Assembly (NCBI GenBank): GCA_034002905.1 | Contig: JAVEZQ010000014.1 | Location: forward strand, 1-47,272 | Reading direction: 5' to 3' | From: UBA8914 sp034002905 | GTDB lineage: Bacteria; Pseudomonadota; Alphaproteobacteria; UBA9219 | DNA length: 47,272 nt | Shown: in pieces, positions 26,346-36,109 of the stretch | Layout of the letters: each line of letters begins with the position of its first letter | Numbering within the stretch: position 1 is the first letter of the stretch | Notes under the pieces: model-generated | Database searches by the model: none | The model's input: the letters and a program-made list of their open reading frames with translations, nothing else | What the model was told of the DNA's origin: nothing | Program-made: the position numbers and the translations under genes

Positions 26346-27851
26346 ATGGGACGACCCTCAAAACTTGCTATATGGCGTCAATGTCAGGCCCACGCGGCAG
26401 ACATGAAGGCAAAAAAACTTGTCGATATTATGGACGTCGATATAACTCGGACACAGGCCTTAACCCTGTCCTTAGATGGCTTTCAGGCAGATTTTTCCCG
26501 AACGCATACGACGCAGGAAGAAACCTTGTCTCTTCTTTTAGCCCTTGCTAAGGAACAAGAAGTGGCCACTTGGCGTGATCGCATGTTTGCCGGTGAAAAA
26601 ATCAACAATACCGAAGGGCGAGCCGTACTTCACACGGCTCTACGCTCGAAAGAAACAGCCCCCCTTCTTGTTGACGGAAAAGATGTTCGTCCTGAAATTG
26701 CCGCAACCCAAAGCAAGATGCAGCGCTTCTCAAATGAAGTGCGGGATGGCGACTGGCGCGGCGCAACGGGCAAAACCATAACGGACATTGTGAATATCGG
26801 CATTGGCGGCTCGGATCTCGGCCCGCGTTTTGTAGTCGGTGCCCTGCGCGATCTTACAACCGGCCCACGTGTTCATTTTGTTGCCAACGTTGATGCTGCA
26901 GATATTAATGGCGTTTTACGCACCCTTAATCCAGAAACAACATTATTTGTTGTCGTCTCTAAAACATTTACGACACAAGAAACTCTGCTCAACGCTAACA
27001 CGGCTCGTACATGGCTTGTCTCTCATTTGGGTAATCAATCTGTCGCGAAGCACTTTGTCGCTGTCTCAACAAATAAAGAAGCCGTTCAATCTTTCGGCAT
27101 TCAAACGGACAATATGTTCACAATGTGGGATTGGGTTGGCGGACGTTATAGCTTGTGGTCCGCCGCGGGCCTGAGCATTGCACTGGCCATCGGTTGGGAA
27201 GGCTTTAAGGCCCTGCTTGATGGTGCAGCGTCAATGGATCGGCACTTTCAAACTGCGCCGCTTGATCAAAACATTCCTGTTTTGTTTGCGCTTCTTTCTT
27301 TGTGGTATCGATCTTTCTGGGGAACTTCCGCCGAGGCGGTTTTACCCTATAGCGAGCGGCTGCGCGACCTTCCCCGCTATCTGCAGCAGCTGAACATGGA
27401 AAGCAACGGCAAATCTGTCACACGCGAAGGAGAAGCAGTAGACTATAATACGGGCCCAATTATTTTTGGAGAATGCGGCAGTGTCGGCCAGCACAGTTTT
27501 CACCAATGGCTTCACCAAGGTCGTGACATTGTTCCGGCCGAGTTTATCGGGATTGCTCAAGACGATCAAAATCGACCCGAACACCATGCCGTTCTGTCGG
27601 CACACATGAAAGCACAAATCGAAGCCCTGCGCGCGGGACGGGTTGACCCAGACCCTGCACGCACCAATCTGGGAAACAAACCAACCTTTGTCTTGACGCT
27701 ACCGACACTAGGCCCCTATCCCCTCGGCCAGCTTCTGGCTCTTTATGAACACAAAGTGTTTGTGCAAGGGGTCGTTTGGAATCTGAATTCCTTTGATCAG
27801 TTTGGGGTTGAGCATGGCAAGAAATTGGCCGATAAGATATTGAAATCTTAG
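26346..27851 (+). CDS. pgi: Glucose-6-phosphate isomerase
   Basis: 501 residues. Interconverts glucose-6-phosphate and fructose-6-phosphate. Both family signatures are present: DWVGGRYSLWSAAGLSIA and VVWNLNSFDQFGVEHGKKLA. The catalytic glutamate region is QLNMESNGKSVT, and GIGGSDLGPRFV is the phosphate-binding loop. It follows the M16 pair closely enough to share a transcript, although the functional link is not obvious. Confidence 0.97.
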   Translation: MGRPSKLAIWRQCQAHAADMKAKKLVDIMDVDITRTQALTLSLDGFQADFSRTHTTQEETLSLLLALAKEQEVATWRDRMFAGEKINNTEGRAVLHTALRSKETAPLLVDGKDVRPEIAATQSKMQRFSNEVRDGDWRGATGKTITDIVNIGIGGSDLGPRFVVGALRDLTTGPRVHFVANVDAADINGVLRTLNPETTLFVVVSKTFTTQETLLNANTARTWLVSHLGNQSVAKHFVAVSTNKEAVQSFGIQTDNMFTMWDWVGGRYSLWSAAGLSIALAIGWEGFKALLDGAASMDRHFQTAPLDQNIPVLFALLSLWYRSFWGTSAEAVLPYSERLRDLPRYLQQLNMESNGKSVTREGEAVDYNTGPIIFGECGSVGQHSFHQWLHQGRDIVPAEFIGIAQDDQNRPEHHAVLSAHMKAQIEALRAGRVDPDPARTNLGNKPTFVLTLPTLGPYPLGQLLALYEHKVFVQGVVWNLNSFDQFGVEHGKKLADKILKS

Positions 27852-28148
27852 AGCTTTTTTTCAATTTGCTCTCGCGAAACTAATCGGATTCTTGTTTTAA
27901 CCTTGTTTTTTTGCTATACAATAATGCGTCAGGCAGCAAAAAACGCTGTCAGATACTTTAAAGAACGAGAGCTATAAGACATGCTGTCCATAAACCTTAT
28001 GCCATCGCGACTCATGCGACGACGAGAATCCGCTTAAGAAATGCGGACAAGGTTTTTGCGCACGCTTAAAATTTCCAAAAACTTTGTTGCTTGAGTATCC
28101 GTCCAATGGGCGGGTTGATATTTTATTTTTAATCGAGGCCACAAGAAA
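27852..28148. other. Leader region before the GNAT-like gene
   Basis: About 300 bp. It holds the promoter at 27892-27920 and so a leader of roughly 220 bases. A short frame at 27981 (MLSINLMPSRLMRRRESA) sits in the leader with a modest GAGAG site upstream; it may be chance. No terminator for pgi is obvious. Confidence 0.4.
27892..27920 (+). promoter_or_regulatory. Probable promoter of the GNAT-like gene
   Basis: TTGTTT (27892-27897), a 17-bp spacer, then TATACA (27915-27920) extended by AT. Confidence 0.55.
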
Positions 28149-28781
28149 ATGAGCGTACAACCATCACTTCAAGAACAAAACGGCTATTATAAGCGGCTCA
28201 AAAGCAAGGCTTGGCTTGATGTCGTCGAAGACCTTCATATCCGCATTCACAGCGAAATCCCCCAAGAACACAAACATGCCCTTTTGCCGCGCACCCGTTC
28301 CTATTTTCAGGAGCTCTTAACCGGCAACAATGGCGCACTTTGGGGTGTCTTTGACGAAGAAACCAACAACCTCGTGGGCATGTGTGCCGTCCAACTCTGC
28401 CCCAACTGGGTTGCTGCAAAAGTTGCCGGTCGCATTACCTATCCCGATCTTGATGGCTATTTCTGGCGCCTTTGCGCGGAAGACCGCGTGGCCGTGATTC
28501 AATCGCTCGGCGTATTACGCAGCTCTCACGGGAAGCGGATGGCGCAGGGACTCATTCAGGATGCCTGTTTATGGGCCTATAGCCAGCAATGCACGCACGT
28601 ATTTGCGCAGATTGCTCAAGACAACAATTGCAGTTGGGCAAAGTTTGTCCGTCAGGGCTTCTCGATTGTTGCCGACTGGAAGGCCGGACATCCACGCTAT
28701 ATGCTTTACCGCGAGCTCTCCCCGCATATGTTTATGGGGGAAACAGCCATGATTACAGCAAACACGCGCCTTCACGCCTGA
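28149..28781 (+). CDS. GNAT-like acyltransferase domain protein
   Basis: 210 residues, soluble. The layout fits the GNAT fold: GALWGVFDEETNNLVGMCAV as the beta4-like centre, AVIQSLGVLRSSHGKRMAQG as a possible acetyl-CoA pyrophosphate loop (H-G-K-R-M-A-Q-G rather than the usual Q/R-x-x-G-x-G/A), and DNNCSWAKFVRQGFSIVADW as the C-terminal N-x-x-S-x-x-F-x-x-x-G-F signature. Substrate unknown. It has its own promoter and ends four bases from the convergent gyrB stop. Confidence 0.6.
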   Translation: MSVQPSLQEQNGYYKRLKSKAWLDVVEDLHIRIHSEIPQEHKHALLPRTRSYFQELLTGNNGALWGVFDEETNNLVGMCAVQLCPNWVAAKVAGRITYPDLDGYFWRLCAEDRVAVIQSLGVLRSSHGKRMAQGLIQDACLWAYSQQCTHVFAQIAQDNNCSWAKFVRQGFSIVADWKAGHPRYMLYRELSPHMFMGETAMITANTRLHA

Positions 28782-28784
28782 AGA

Positions 28785-31238
28785 TCAAGCATCGATATTC
28801 GTCGCGCTTAGCGCGTTTTCGATTATAAAGTCACGGCGCGGCTCAACAATATCCCCCATCAACGTGGAGAAAAGCTGCTCGGCTTCGTCAATCTGGTTGA
28901 CCTTCACCTGTAACAACACACGAGCTTCCGGGTTAAGTGTTGTTTCCCAAAGCTGTTCGGGATTCATTTCTCCCAAACCTTTGTATCGCTGGATCGTCAG
29001 ATTGTGCCGTCCTTCGGCAATAATGGCATCGATCAATGCCGCAGGTCCGGCGATAGCACGCGCCTCACGCTCTTTGATCGTCAGCTCCGCCGGTGCCGCA
29101 AACCATTCTTGCATGACCGTAGTCGCCGCATCCAGACGACGCGCCTCTCCCGACCGCAATGTGTCGGGATCAATAGTGTGTCGCGTTGTTACACCGTGAC
29201 GTGTTCGAGAAAACAACAAGCCGCCATTTGTTGCGACGCTACCCTCCCAGCCGCGATCATCTTCTGGCAGTATGGTATTTAAACGGCTCGCGACGTAAGT
29301 TGCTGCGGCCGTTGTCTTGACTGTGTCGTTGAGCAGTTCTGCATTCAAAGCACCAGCGATTGCAGCTTGTTCGACAATGGCTCGATGGCCTACCTTTTGC
29401 GCAATCGTGGCAATAGCAGCGCGAAGGGCCCTTGTTTGATCCAACATGGCAGCCAGAGATTCTCCTTCGACCAACTTGCCCGTGTGAAGCTTAAGTCCGG
29501 CGCCTTCTGATCCCGCACCAAGCAAGTAATTTTCCAGCGCCTTGTCATCTTTTAGATAACGCTCTTTCGTATTGCCCTTCTTGATACGATAAAGTGGCGG
29601 TTGAGCAATATACAAATAACCCCGACGAATAAGCTCCGGCATCTGGCGGTAGAAGAAGGTCAACAGAAGCGTGCGGATATGACTGCCATCAACATCAGCG
29701 TCCGTCATGATGATAATTTTATGATAGCGAGATTTATCTGCATTAAACTCTTCACGCCCTATGCCTGCCCCGATGGCCGTAATCAACGTGCCAATTTCTG
29801 CAGAACCAAGCATCTTGTCAAAACGCGCACGCTCAACGTTCAATATCTTGCCACGTAGTGGCAGAATAGCTTGCGTTTTGCGTGAACGCCCCTGTTTTGC
29901 CGAACCACCTGCCGAGTCACCCTCAACGATAAACAGTTCGGACAAAGCCGGATCACGTTCTTGGCAGTCCGCCAGCTTGCCGGGAAGCGAGGTTGGATCA
30001 AGCGCGCTTTTGCGCCGCGTCATCTCACGGGCTTTACGCGCCGCATCGCGGGCTCTTGCGGATTCAACAACTTTGCCCACAATTTTCTTGGCTTCAGTCG
30101 GGTGTTCCTCGAACCACGTTGCGAGCATTTCGCCAATGACATTTTCCACCACTGGCTTAACTTCGGAAGAAACAAGTTTTTCCTTTGTCTGCGACGAGAA
30201 CTTTGGATCTGGTGCCTTGACGGACAAAACGCAAGTCAGGCCCTCACGCGCATCTTCACCACTAAGAGCCACTTTTTCCTTTTTCGCAAGACCCGAGCTT
30301 TCGGCATAGCCGTTGACCTGCCGTGTAAGGGCGGCCCGAAAACCGGCCAAATGCGTGCCGCCATCCTTTTGCGGGATGTTGTTGGTAAAGCACAACATTG
30401 TTTCGTGATAAGAGTCGTTCCACTGCATCGAGCATTCAACAGTGATGCCATTGACCTCTTTGCGCGCAAAAATTTCAAGCGCGTCGTGAACGCACACCTT
30501 TGAGCGATCAAGGTAACGCACAAATTCCTTGAGTCCTCCCGCATAATTGAGCTGGATTGTTTTGGGCTCAACCCCGCGCGCATCCGTCAGAAAAATGTTG
30601 ATGCCCGAATTGAGGAAGGCTAACTCACGCAAGCGATGCTCAAGCGTACCAAAATCAAACTCGGTCTTGGTAAAAGTTTCGCGAGACGGGAGGAACGTGA
30701 CTTCTGTGCCTGTCTTGTCTGACTCTTCCCCCTGTTTCAAAGGAGCTTGTGGCACGCCATTTTCAAAACGCATCGACCATTCATGCCCCTGTCGCCAGAT
30801 GGTCAAATCGAGATACTCGGACAAAGCATTAACAACAGAAACGCCAACGCCGTGCAACCCGCCAGAAACCTTATAGGAATTTTGGTTGAACTTACCGCCT
30901 GCATGCAGCTCCGTCATCACGACCTCAGCTGCGGAAACGCCTTCTTCAGTGTGAATATCAACAGGAATGCCGCGTCCATTATCGCGCACGGTGCATGACC
31001 CATCCGCATTCAAGATCACATCAATGCACGTACAAAAGCCGGCAAGGGACTCGTCGACAGCATTATCGACAACTTCATAAACCATATGATGCAGCCCAGA
31101 CCCATCATCCGTATCACCGATATACATGCCCGGGCGTTTGCGCACGGCATCAAGGCCGCGCAAGATGGTGATGGAATCGGCCCCATATTGGGACTCTGCC
31201 TCGGAATAATCTTGATCAAGTTTTGTCATGGTATCCAT
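28785..31238 (-). CDS. gyrB: DNA gyrase subunit B
   Basis: 817 residues. The ATPase subunit of gyrase, which introduces negative supercoils. The GHKL domain includes YEVVDNAVDESLAGFC and DNGRGIPVDIH. The transducer follows. The TOPRIM domain has LFIVEGDSAGGSAKQGRSRK and DADVDGSHIRTLLLTFFYRQ. The tail RYKGLGEMNPEQLWETTLNP is typical of GyrB. A stretch about residues 580-640, rich in Ala and Gly, is an insertion of the kind seen in alphaproteobacterial GyrB. It has a separate promoter and leader hairpin. Confidence 0.97.
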   Translation of the reverse strand: MDTMTKLDQDYSEAESQYGADSITILRGLDAVRKRPGMYIGDTDDGSGLHHMVYEVVDNAVDESLAGFCTCIDVILNADGSCTVRDNGRGIPVDIHTEEGVSAAEVVMTELHAGGKFNQNSYKVSGGLHGVGVSVVNALSEYLDLTIWRQGHEWSMRFENGVPQAPLKQGEESDKTGTEVTFLPSRETFTKTEFDFGTLEHRLRELAFLNSGINIFLTDARGVEPKTIQLNYAGGLKEFVRYLDRSKVCVHDALEIFARKEVNGITVECSMQWNDSYHETMLCFTNNIPQKDGGTHLAGFRAALTRQVNGYAESSGLAKKEKVALSGEDAREGLTCVLSVKAPDPKFSSQTKEKLVSSEVKPVVENVIGEMLATWFEEHPTEAKKIVGKVVESARARDAARKAREMTRRKSALDPTSLPGKLADCQERDPALSELFIVEGDSAGGSAKQGRSRKTQAILPLRGKILNVERARFDKMLGSAEIGTLITAIGAGIGREEFNADKSRYHKIIIMTDADVDGSHIRTLLLTFFYRQMPELIRRGYLYIAQPPLYRIKKGNTKERYLKDDKALENYLLGAGSEGAGLKLHTGKLVEGESLAAMLDQTRALRAAIATIAQKVGHRAIVEQAAIAGALNAELLNDTVKTTAAATYVASRLNTILPEDDRGWEGSVATNGGLLFSRTRHGVTTRHTIDPDTLRSGEARRLDAATTVMQEWFAAPAELTIKEREARAIAGPAALIDAIIAEGRHNLTIQRYKGLGEMNPEQLWETTLNPEARVLLQVKVNQIDEAEQLFSTLMGDIVEPRRDFIIENALSATNIDA

Positions 31239-31300
31239 ACGTCAATGCCCACAACGGGGGCGAAAACAACCGCAAACAAGGGAATATCCCTGTGAATCTC

Positions 31301-31335
31301 CCTAAATTCACGCGCATTTCCAGCGTGAATTTAGG
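31301..31335. promoter_or_regulatory. Perfect 13-bp inverted repeat at the gyrB transcript start
   Basis: CCTAAATTCACGC (31301-31313) and GCGTGAATTTAGG (31323-31335) are exact inverted copies with a nine-base loop. With the promoter below, the repeat would lie at or just after the start of gyrB transcription. It could be a 5' hairpin of the mRNA or an operator. No T run follows, so a plain terminator for pepN is less likely. Confidence 0.6.
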
Positions 31336-31342
31336 CGTTTAG

Positions 31343-31371
31343 AACGTAGCATATCGCCCCCTGAAAGGCAA
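31343..31371 (-). promoter_or_regulatory. Probable gyrB promoter
   Basis: Minus-strand TTGCCT (31371-31366), a 17-bp spacer, then TACGTT (31348-31343). The start of transcription would fall around 31336, immediately before the inverted repeat. Confidence 0.45.
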
Positions 31372-31411
31372 TGCATTAGGACCCAAAAAAGCTATAAATT
31401 GTCTATATATA

Positions 31412-34033
31412 TCAACGCGTTGATGCCTTGAGTGCTTTAGTCACTTTCTCGCGGACATTAGGTGACAATTTCGCCTGTTTGGCGACATTTTGCAAAGCCG
31501 CTTTCATCAGCTTTTGACGCTTGGGCGTATAATCCTTCATCCGCAAGAACGGACCGACCAAACGAGCTGCCGCATGTGGATTAATCGGGTCAATTTTAAG
31601 GATCATTTCAGCTATAAAATTATAGCCACTGCCATCCTCGGCGTGAAAGCCCAAAGGGTTTCCCGCAAACACATTGATCAGCGCCCCGATACGGTTGGGG
31701 TTCTTGAAACTAAAGGCCGGGTGCTTGAGCAGCTTCTTGACCGAAAACAAGACGTCATCACGTCGTGCGCTCGCCTGAACGCCCAGCCAATGATCCATAA
31801 TCGTCGGCTGTCCCTTGTACTGCATCGCGAACCAGTTCAGGCTTTTGGCCTTGTAACTGCTGGCACCATCGGAAAGAATCGACAAGCCTGCAATTTTGTC
31901 TGTCATGTTGCGCGAACCGGTCACAGCACTCGCCGCCAGAGGAGCCACCGTTTCTTCCTCAACTTTGTTCAGGTAAGAAAGACACAGGTTTTTGAAACTG
32001 CGAAGGCCGCGCGCTTGACCGTCAATGGCGCGTTCGTCCAGTGTTTCCTCAATTTGTTCGTACGTAGCCCACAATTCATTTCGCAGACCTGTTGCAATAT
32101 GATGAAGCATAACCTGCCGCACGTAATAAAGGGCGATGGGATCAATCTTTTGCCCCATGGCAAGCTGTGTGAGTCCCAGCTCGCCTTCCGTTGGCAAGGA
32201 CAGCATCAGGGTCTTGGTTGCAGCATCAAGCTTTTTGTTTTTAACAACTTTACGCAACGCCTCGATAAAAGCTTGAGGGGGAATACCTCCCTCCAGCAAA
32301 TATTTAGTGAAAAGCTTTTGACCAGCCTCCCAACGGTTAAACCCGTCCGTATCATGCGCCATCAGCAAAAGAAGCTGGGCGTCCGTGTAATCATAATTCA
32401 GTCGCACAGGCGCCGAAAAATCCCGCAACAAGGATGGAGTCGGTTCTTCCTCCACATTCAAAAAGACAAAGTTTTCCTCTGGCGCAACAAGATCCAGCAC
32501 AAAAGTCCCCTTCATGTCTTTTCCGTCTTTATCCAACAGGCCAACCGAAAAAGGCATATTCATCGGCTTTTTGGTTTTCTGCCCCGGTGTAGGCGGACAA
32601 CTTTGCTTCACATGAAGCGTGTATTCTTTTTTCCGTTTATTAAAGCTGGAGGTTACATCCAGAACGGGCGTTCCCGCCTGACTATACCACAGCATAAACT
32701 GATCCAACTCCAGCCCGCTTGCATCCGCCATGGCGAGCACAAAATCCTCGCACGTTGCGGCTTGGCCATCATGGCGCTTGAGATAAAGCCGCAAGCCCTT
32801 ACGGAAGGCCGCACGCCCCCCCATCAGGGTTTGAAGCATGCGCACAACCTCTGCGCCCTTTTGATAGACCGTTGATGTATAAAAATTGTCGATGGCCTGA
32901 TAGCTCGCCGGACGGATCGGATGTGCCATCGCCCCCGCATCTTCGGGGAACTGCCCTTGGCGCATCTTGACCACCGATTTAAGGCGCTCCAGAGCGCGGC
33001 TATTCATATCGCCACAGAATTCCTGTTCACGAAAAACTGTGAGGCCCTCTTTGAGGCTTAACTGGAACCAGTCGCGGCAGGTCACACGGTCGCCCGTATA
33101 GTTATGGAAATATTCGTGGCCCACGACGCGCTCGAAAAAGGCAATATCCCCATCTGTTGCGGTTTCAGCGCGTCCCAGCACGCATGCGTCATTAAAGATA
33201 TTGAGGCCCTTATTCTCCATTGCGCCCATATTAAAGAAGCTGACCGCCACGATCATAAAGCGGTCCAGATCATATTCGAGGCCGTAAGTCTTTTCGTCCC
33301 ACGCCATCGAATCTTTGAGCGCTTTCATCGCGATGGACGTTTCTTTTTTCTTGCCAGACTCTACATAGATCTCGAGCAAAATCTTGCGTCCCGATTTCGT
33401 CACGTGGTGATCCGTGACCTTGTCCATCTTGCCCGCAACAAGCGCGAACAGATAACAAGGTTTGGCAAAGGGATCTTCCCAAATTGCGTAATGGCGCGTC
33501 TTCCCTTCACTTCCCTTCTTAATCAAATTGCCATTGGAAAGGAGAACCGGATATTTCTTTTTATCCGCATGGATTGTCACGCGGTATTTGGCCAACACAT
33601 CGGGGCGATCGGGATAATAGGTGATGCGCCGAAACCCTTCGGCTTCACACTGCGTACACAGCATGTCACCGGCAGCATACAGCCCCATCAGCGCCGTATT
33701 CTTGGCAGGTTCGTTCGTGCTTTCAATTTCGATCAAAGCTTCATCAGGAACCCCATCGATAACCAGAGCTTTGTCGGTTAAAGTATAATTCTGGGCTGTC
33801 AGCTTGATCCCATTGATCTTGACGCTTTTCAAGCGCTGATTTTCGCCATCCAGCGTCAACGGAGCTTTTTTGTTTGCATGCGCCGGATTACGCCGCACAG
33901 CAAAGGATGAGCTAACACGTGTCGCCTTGGGCCCGATATCAAAGTCCAGATCGACATGATCGACCAAGAAAGCGGGGGGTTGGTAATCCACCAAACGAAT
34001 TTCTTTAACTTGTTCAACTTTAGCTTTCTTCAT
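31412..34033 (-). CDS. pepN: Aminopeptidase N (M1 family)
   Basis: 873 residues, as in the PepN group. Removes N-terminal amino acids from peptides in the cytoplasm. The substrate-recognition motif GAMEN is at 270-274. The zinc site HEYFH is at 306-310 with the third ligand E329 in LKEGLTVFREQEF. The C-terminal helical bowl runs from about 560. It starts 22 bases after sufT on the same strand, so it may be read with the suf operon; the peptidase has no known role in Fe-S assembly. Confidence 0.96.
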   Translation of the reverse strand: MKKAKVEQVKEIRLVDYQPPAFLVDHVDLDFDIGPKATRVSSSFAVRRNPAHANKKAPLTLDGENQRLKSVKINGIKLTAQNYTLTDKALVIDGVPDEALIEIESTNEPAKNTALMGLYAAGDMLCTQCEAEGFRRITYYPDRPDVLAKYRVTIHADKKKYPVLLSNGNLIKKGSEGKTRHYAIWEDPFAKPCYLFALVAGKMDKVTDHHVTKSGRKILLEIYVESGKKKETSIAMKALKDSMAWDEKTYGLEYDLDRFMIVAVSFFNMGAMENKGLNIFNDACVLGRAETATDGDIAFFERVVGHEYFHNYTGDRVTCRDWFQLSLKEGLTVFREQEFCGDMNSRALERLKSVVKMRQGQFPEDAGAMAHPIRPASYQAIDNFYTSTVYQKGAEVVRMLQTLMGGRAAFRKGLRLYLKRHDGQAATCEDFVLAMADASGLELDQFMLWYSQAGTPVLDVTSSFNKRKKEYTLHVKQSCPPTPGQKTKKPMNMPFSVGLLDKDGKDMKGTFVLDLVAPEENFVFLNVEEEPTPSLLRDFSAPVRLNYDYTDAQLLLLMAHDTDGFNRWEAGQKLFTKYLLEGGIPPQAFIEALRKVVKNKKLDAATKTLMLSLPTEGELGLTQLAMGQKIDPIALYYVRQVMLHHIATGLRNELWATYEQIEETLDERAIDGQARGLRSFKNLCLSYLNKVEEETVAPLAASAVTGSRNMTDKIAGLSILSDGASSYKAKSLNWFAMQYKGQPTIMDHWLGVQASARRDDVLFSVKKLLKHPAFSFKNPNRIGALINVFAGNPLGFHAEDGSGYNFIAEMILKIDPINPHAAARLVGPFLRMKDYTPKRQKLMKAALQNVAKQAKLSPNVREKVTKALKASTR

Positions 34034-34055
34034 GAAAGAACTCCCTTACATCTTC

Positions 34056-34391
34056 TTAATACATATCCATTGCCAAGCGGGCTTCCTCGCTCATTTTTGA
34101 TATATCCCACGGTGGATCCCACACCAGAGTCACCACAACTTCCTTAAAATCCGGTATCTGTCGCACCGCTTGTTCGATCATGCCGGGAATCATGTCGGCC
34201 AAAGGGCAATTAACGGTCGTCAGAGTCATATCAATCTCGGCCAACCACACGTTCGTTTCATCCTGTGATATCCGGATGTCGTAAATCAGGCCAAGGTCAT
34301 AGACATTAACCGGTATTTCAGGGTCATAAACCGTTTGCAACGCTTCAATCGTCGATTCAGTCAGTTCGGCCAGTTTGTCCTGATTCACCAC
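34056..34391 (-). CDS. sufT: SufT / MIP18-family Fe-S assembly protein (DUF59)
   Basis: 111 residues. The DUF59 fold is clear: TVYDPEIPVNVYDLGLIYDI, then TLTTVNCPLADMIPGMIEQA with the conserved cysteine, and VTLVWDPPWDISKMSEEARL. SufT proteins help mature Fe-S enzymes downstream of SufBCD. It comes three bases after sufU and is the last suf gene proper. Confidence 0.92.
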   Translation of the reverse strand: MVNQDKLAELTESTIEALQTVYDPEIPVNVYDLGLIYDIRISQDETNVWLAEIDMTLTTVNCPLADMIPGMIEQAVRQIPDFKEVVVTLVWDPPWDISKMSEEARLAMDMY

Positions 34392-34394
34392 AGC

Positions 34395-34880
34395 CTACTC
34401 CGTTACTGCCTTTTTGGCCTCTTGTGGATCAAGTGCGGACTCCAGTGTTCGCCACGCCAGCGTCGCACACTTCACGCGCACGGGATAATGGCGTACACCC
34501 GAAAGAGCCTGAAGCCTCGCGACATCCTCTTCGTCCAGTGACACCAAAAGCTGTTCATCCACGGCGTTATCTTTGCAGACAGCTTCAAAATAGGCCCACA
34601 GCGCTTTGGCTTGAGCTGCCGTCTTGCCTTTCAACATTTCTGTCATCATCGAAGCAGAAGCCATGGATATCGCGCAACCTTCGCCCTGAAACGCGGCATC
34701 GGCGATCCGGCCCTGAACGTCCACCGTTAAATAAAGCACAAGTTTATCGCCACACAGGGGGTTATGTCCGACAGCTTCGCAATGCGGGTTCTCGACTGCA
34801 TGGAAATTGCGAGGATGTTTTCCATGATCAAGGATGAGATCCTGATATAATTCACGTAAATCCTGATCGAGTTCGCTCAT
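34395..34880 (-). CDS. sufU: SufU-type sulfur acceptor
   Basis: 161 residues. IscU-like. The zinc/sulfur ligands are present: NPLCGDKL (Cys and Asp), GEGCAISMASASMM, and VKCATLAW. In Bacillus SufU accepts persulfide from SufS. Here it takes the place of SufE, which is absent from this operon. The 4-bp ATGA overlap with sufS supports coupled synthesis of the two partners. Confidence 0.92.
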   Translation of the reverse strand: MSELDQDLRELYQDLILDHGKHPRNFHAVENPHCEAVGHNPLCGDKLVLYLTVDVQGRIADAAFQGEGCAISMASASMMTEMLKGKTAAQAKALWAYFEAVCKDNAVDEQLLVSLDEEDVARLQALSGVRHYPVRVKCATLAWRTLESALDPQEAKKAVTE

Positions 34881-36109
34881 CCAAAAATCTCCCGCACTTT
34901 GTGTAAAGCGGCGACAAGCTCATCCATATCTTGGCGCGTGTTATAAAGGCCCAGTGAGGCGCGCACCGTTGCCATAAGGCCCAGAGCCTCCATAGCCGGT
35001 TGAGCGCAATGGTGTCCCGCACGTACAGCCACACCCTCGCTATCTAAAATCGTGCCGACATCGTGCGGATGTACACCCTCCATTACAAAAGACAAAAGAC
35101 CGCACTTGCGTGGCGCATTGCCGACCAGCCGAAGGCCGGGAACGTTGCCGAGACGTTCCTGCCCATAGCGCAAGACATCGTCTTCATGCGCGGCGATCAC
35201 CTCCATCCCGATAGCACTGACATAATCCAGAGCGGCAGCCAAGCCCACAGCCTGCACAATTGGTGGCGTTCCAGCTTCGAAACGCATAGGGGCGGGCTGG
35301 AAACTCGTCCCCTTCTCAAAGGACACGCTTTCGATCATGTCCCCGCCACCCTGATAAGGGGGCATATCTTTAAGAATCGATCGTTTACCATAAAGCACCC
35401 CTATGCCGCTGGGCCCATAAATCTTATGCCCAGAAAACACGTAAAAATCGGCATCCAGTTTCTGAACATTAACGGACATATGCGTAATGGCTTGCGACCC
35501 ATCCAGCATTACGGGAATGCCCCGCGCATGAGCAAACGCAATAACGTCTTCAACCGGCAGGATTGTACCAAAAGCGTTTGAAACATGGGCAATGGAAACA
35601 AGTTTTGTTTTAGCCGTAATCGCCGCCTGAATCTTTTCTAACAACACATCGCCATTGGCTTCGATCGGCACAACTCGCAAGGTGAAGGGGATCTGCTTTT
35701 GCAACAACTGCCACGGCACGATATTCGCATGGTGCTCAAGACCCGTGACAACAACTTCATCGCCTTCCTTTAGATTACGACGCCCCCAGCTTGCCACCAC
35801 AAGATTGAGCGACTCTGTCGCGCCGCTTGTAAAAACAATTTCATCTTCATGGGCCGCATTGATAAAGCGCTGAACTGTTTGACGCGCTCGATCATAGGAC
35901 GCCGTTGCGCGCTGCGAAAGGTCATGCACCCCGCGATGGATATTCGCGTAATCATTTTCATAAAAATGCGTGATGGCCTCAATTACGGCGCGCGGCTTTT
36001 GTGCGCTCGCTCCGCTGTCCAGATAGGCAAGCTCCTTGCCATGCCCCTTTTGAGCAAGGATTGGAAAATCCTTTTTCCAAAGATTGGTATTTTTTTCTAT
36101 CGCAGCCAT
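34877..36109 (-). CDS. sufS: Cysteine desulfurase SufS (group II)
   Basis: 410 residues. A PLP enzyme that removes sulfur from cysteine and passes it to SufU. The PLP lysine lies in VFSGHKIYGPSGIGVLYGK. The persulfide cysteine is in AVRAGHHCAQPAM. The N-terminal region YLDSGASAQKPRAVIEAI and the HRGVHDLSQRAT phrase are typical of group II desulfurases. Overlaps sufD by 13 bases. Confidence 0.96.
   Translation of the reverse strand: MAAIEKNTNLWKKDFPILAQKGHGKELAYLDSGASAQKPRAVIEAITHFYENDYANIHRGVHDLSQRATASYDRARQTVQRFINAAHEDEIVFTSGATESLNLVVASWGRRNLKEGDEVVVTGLEHHANIVPWQLLQKQIPFTLRVVPIEANGDVLLEKIQAAITAKTKLVSIAHVSNAFGTILPVEDVIAFAHARGIPVMLDGSQAITHMSVNVQKLDADFYVFSGHKIYGPSGIGVLYGKRSILKDMPPYQGGGDMIESVSFEKGTSFQPAPMRFEAGTPPIVQAVGLAAALDYVSAIGMEVIAAHEDDVLRYGQERLGNVPGLRLVGNAPRKCGLLSFVMEGVHPHDVGTILDSEGVAVRAGHHCAQPAMEALGLMATVRASLGLYNTRQDMDELVAALHKVREIFG

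Noticed and set aside
27981..28037. 18-residue leader peptide before the GNAT-like gene
   Set aside because: The ribosome site is poor and the arginine-rich peptide has no supporting structure; noted only within the leader region entry.
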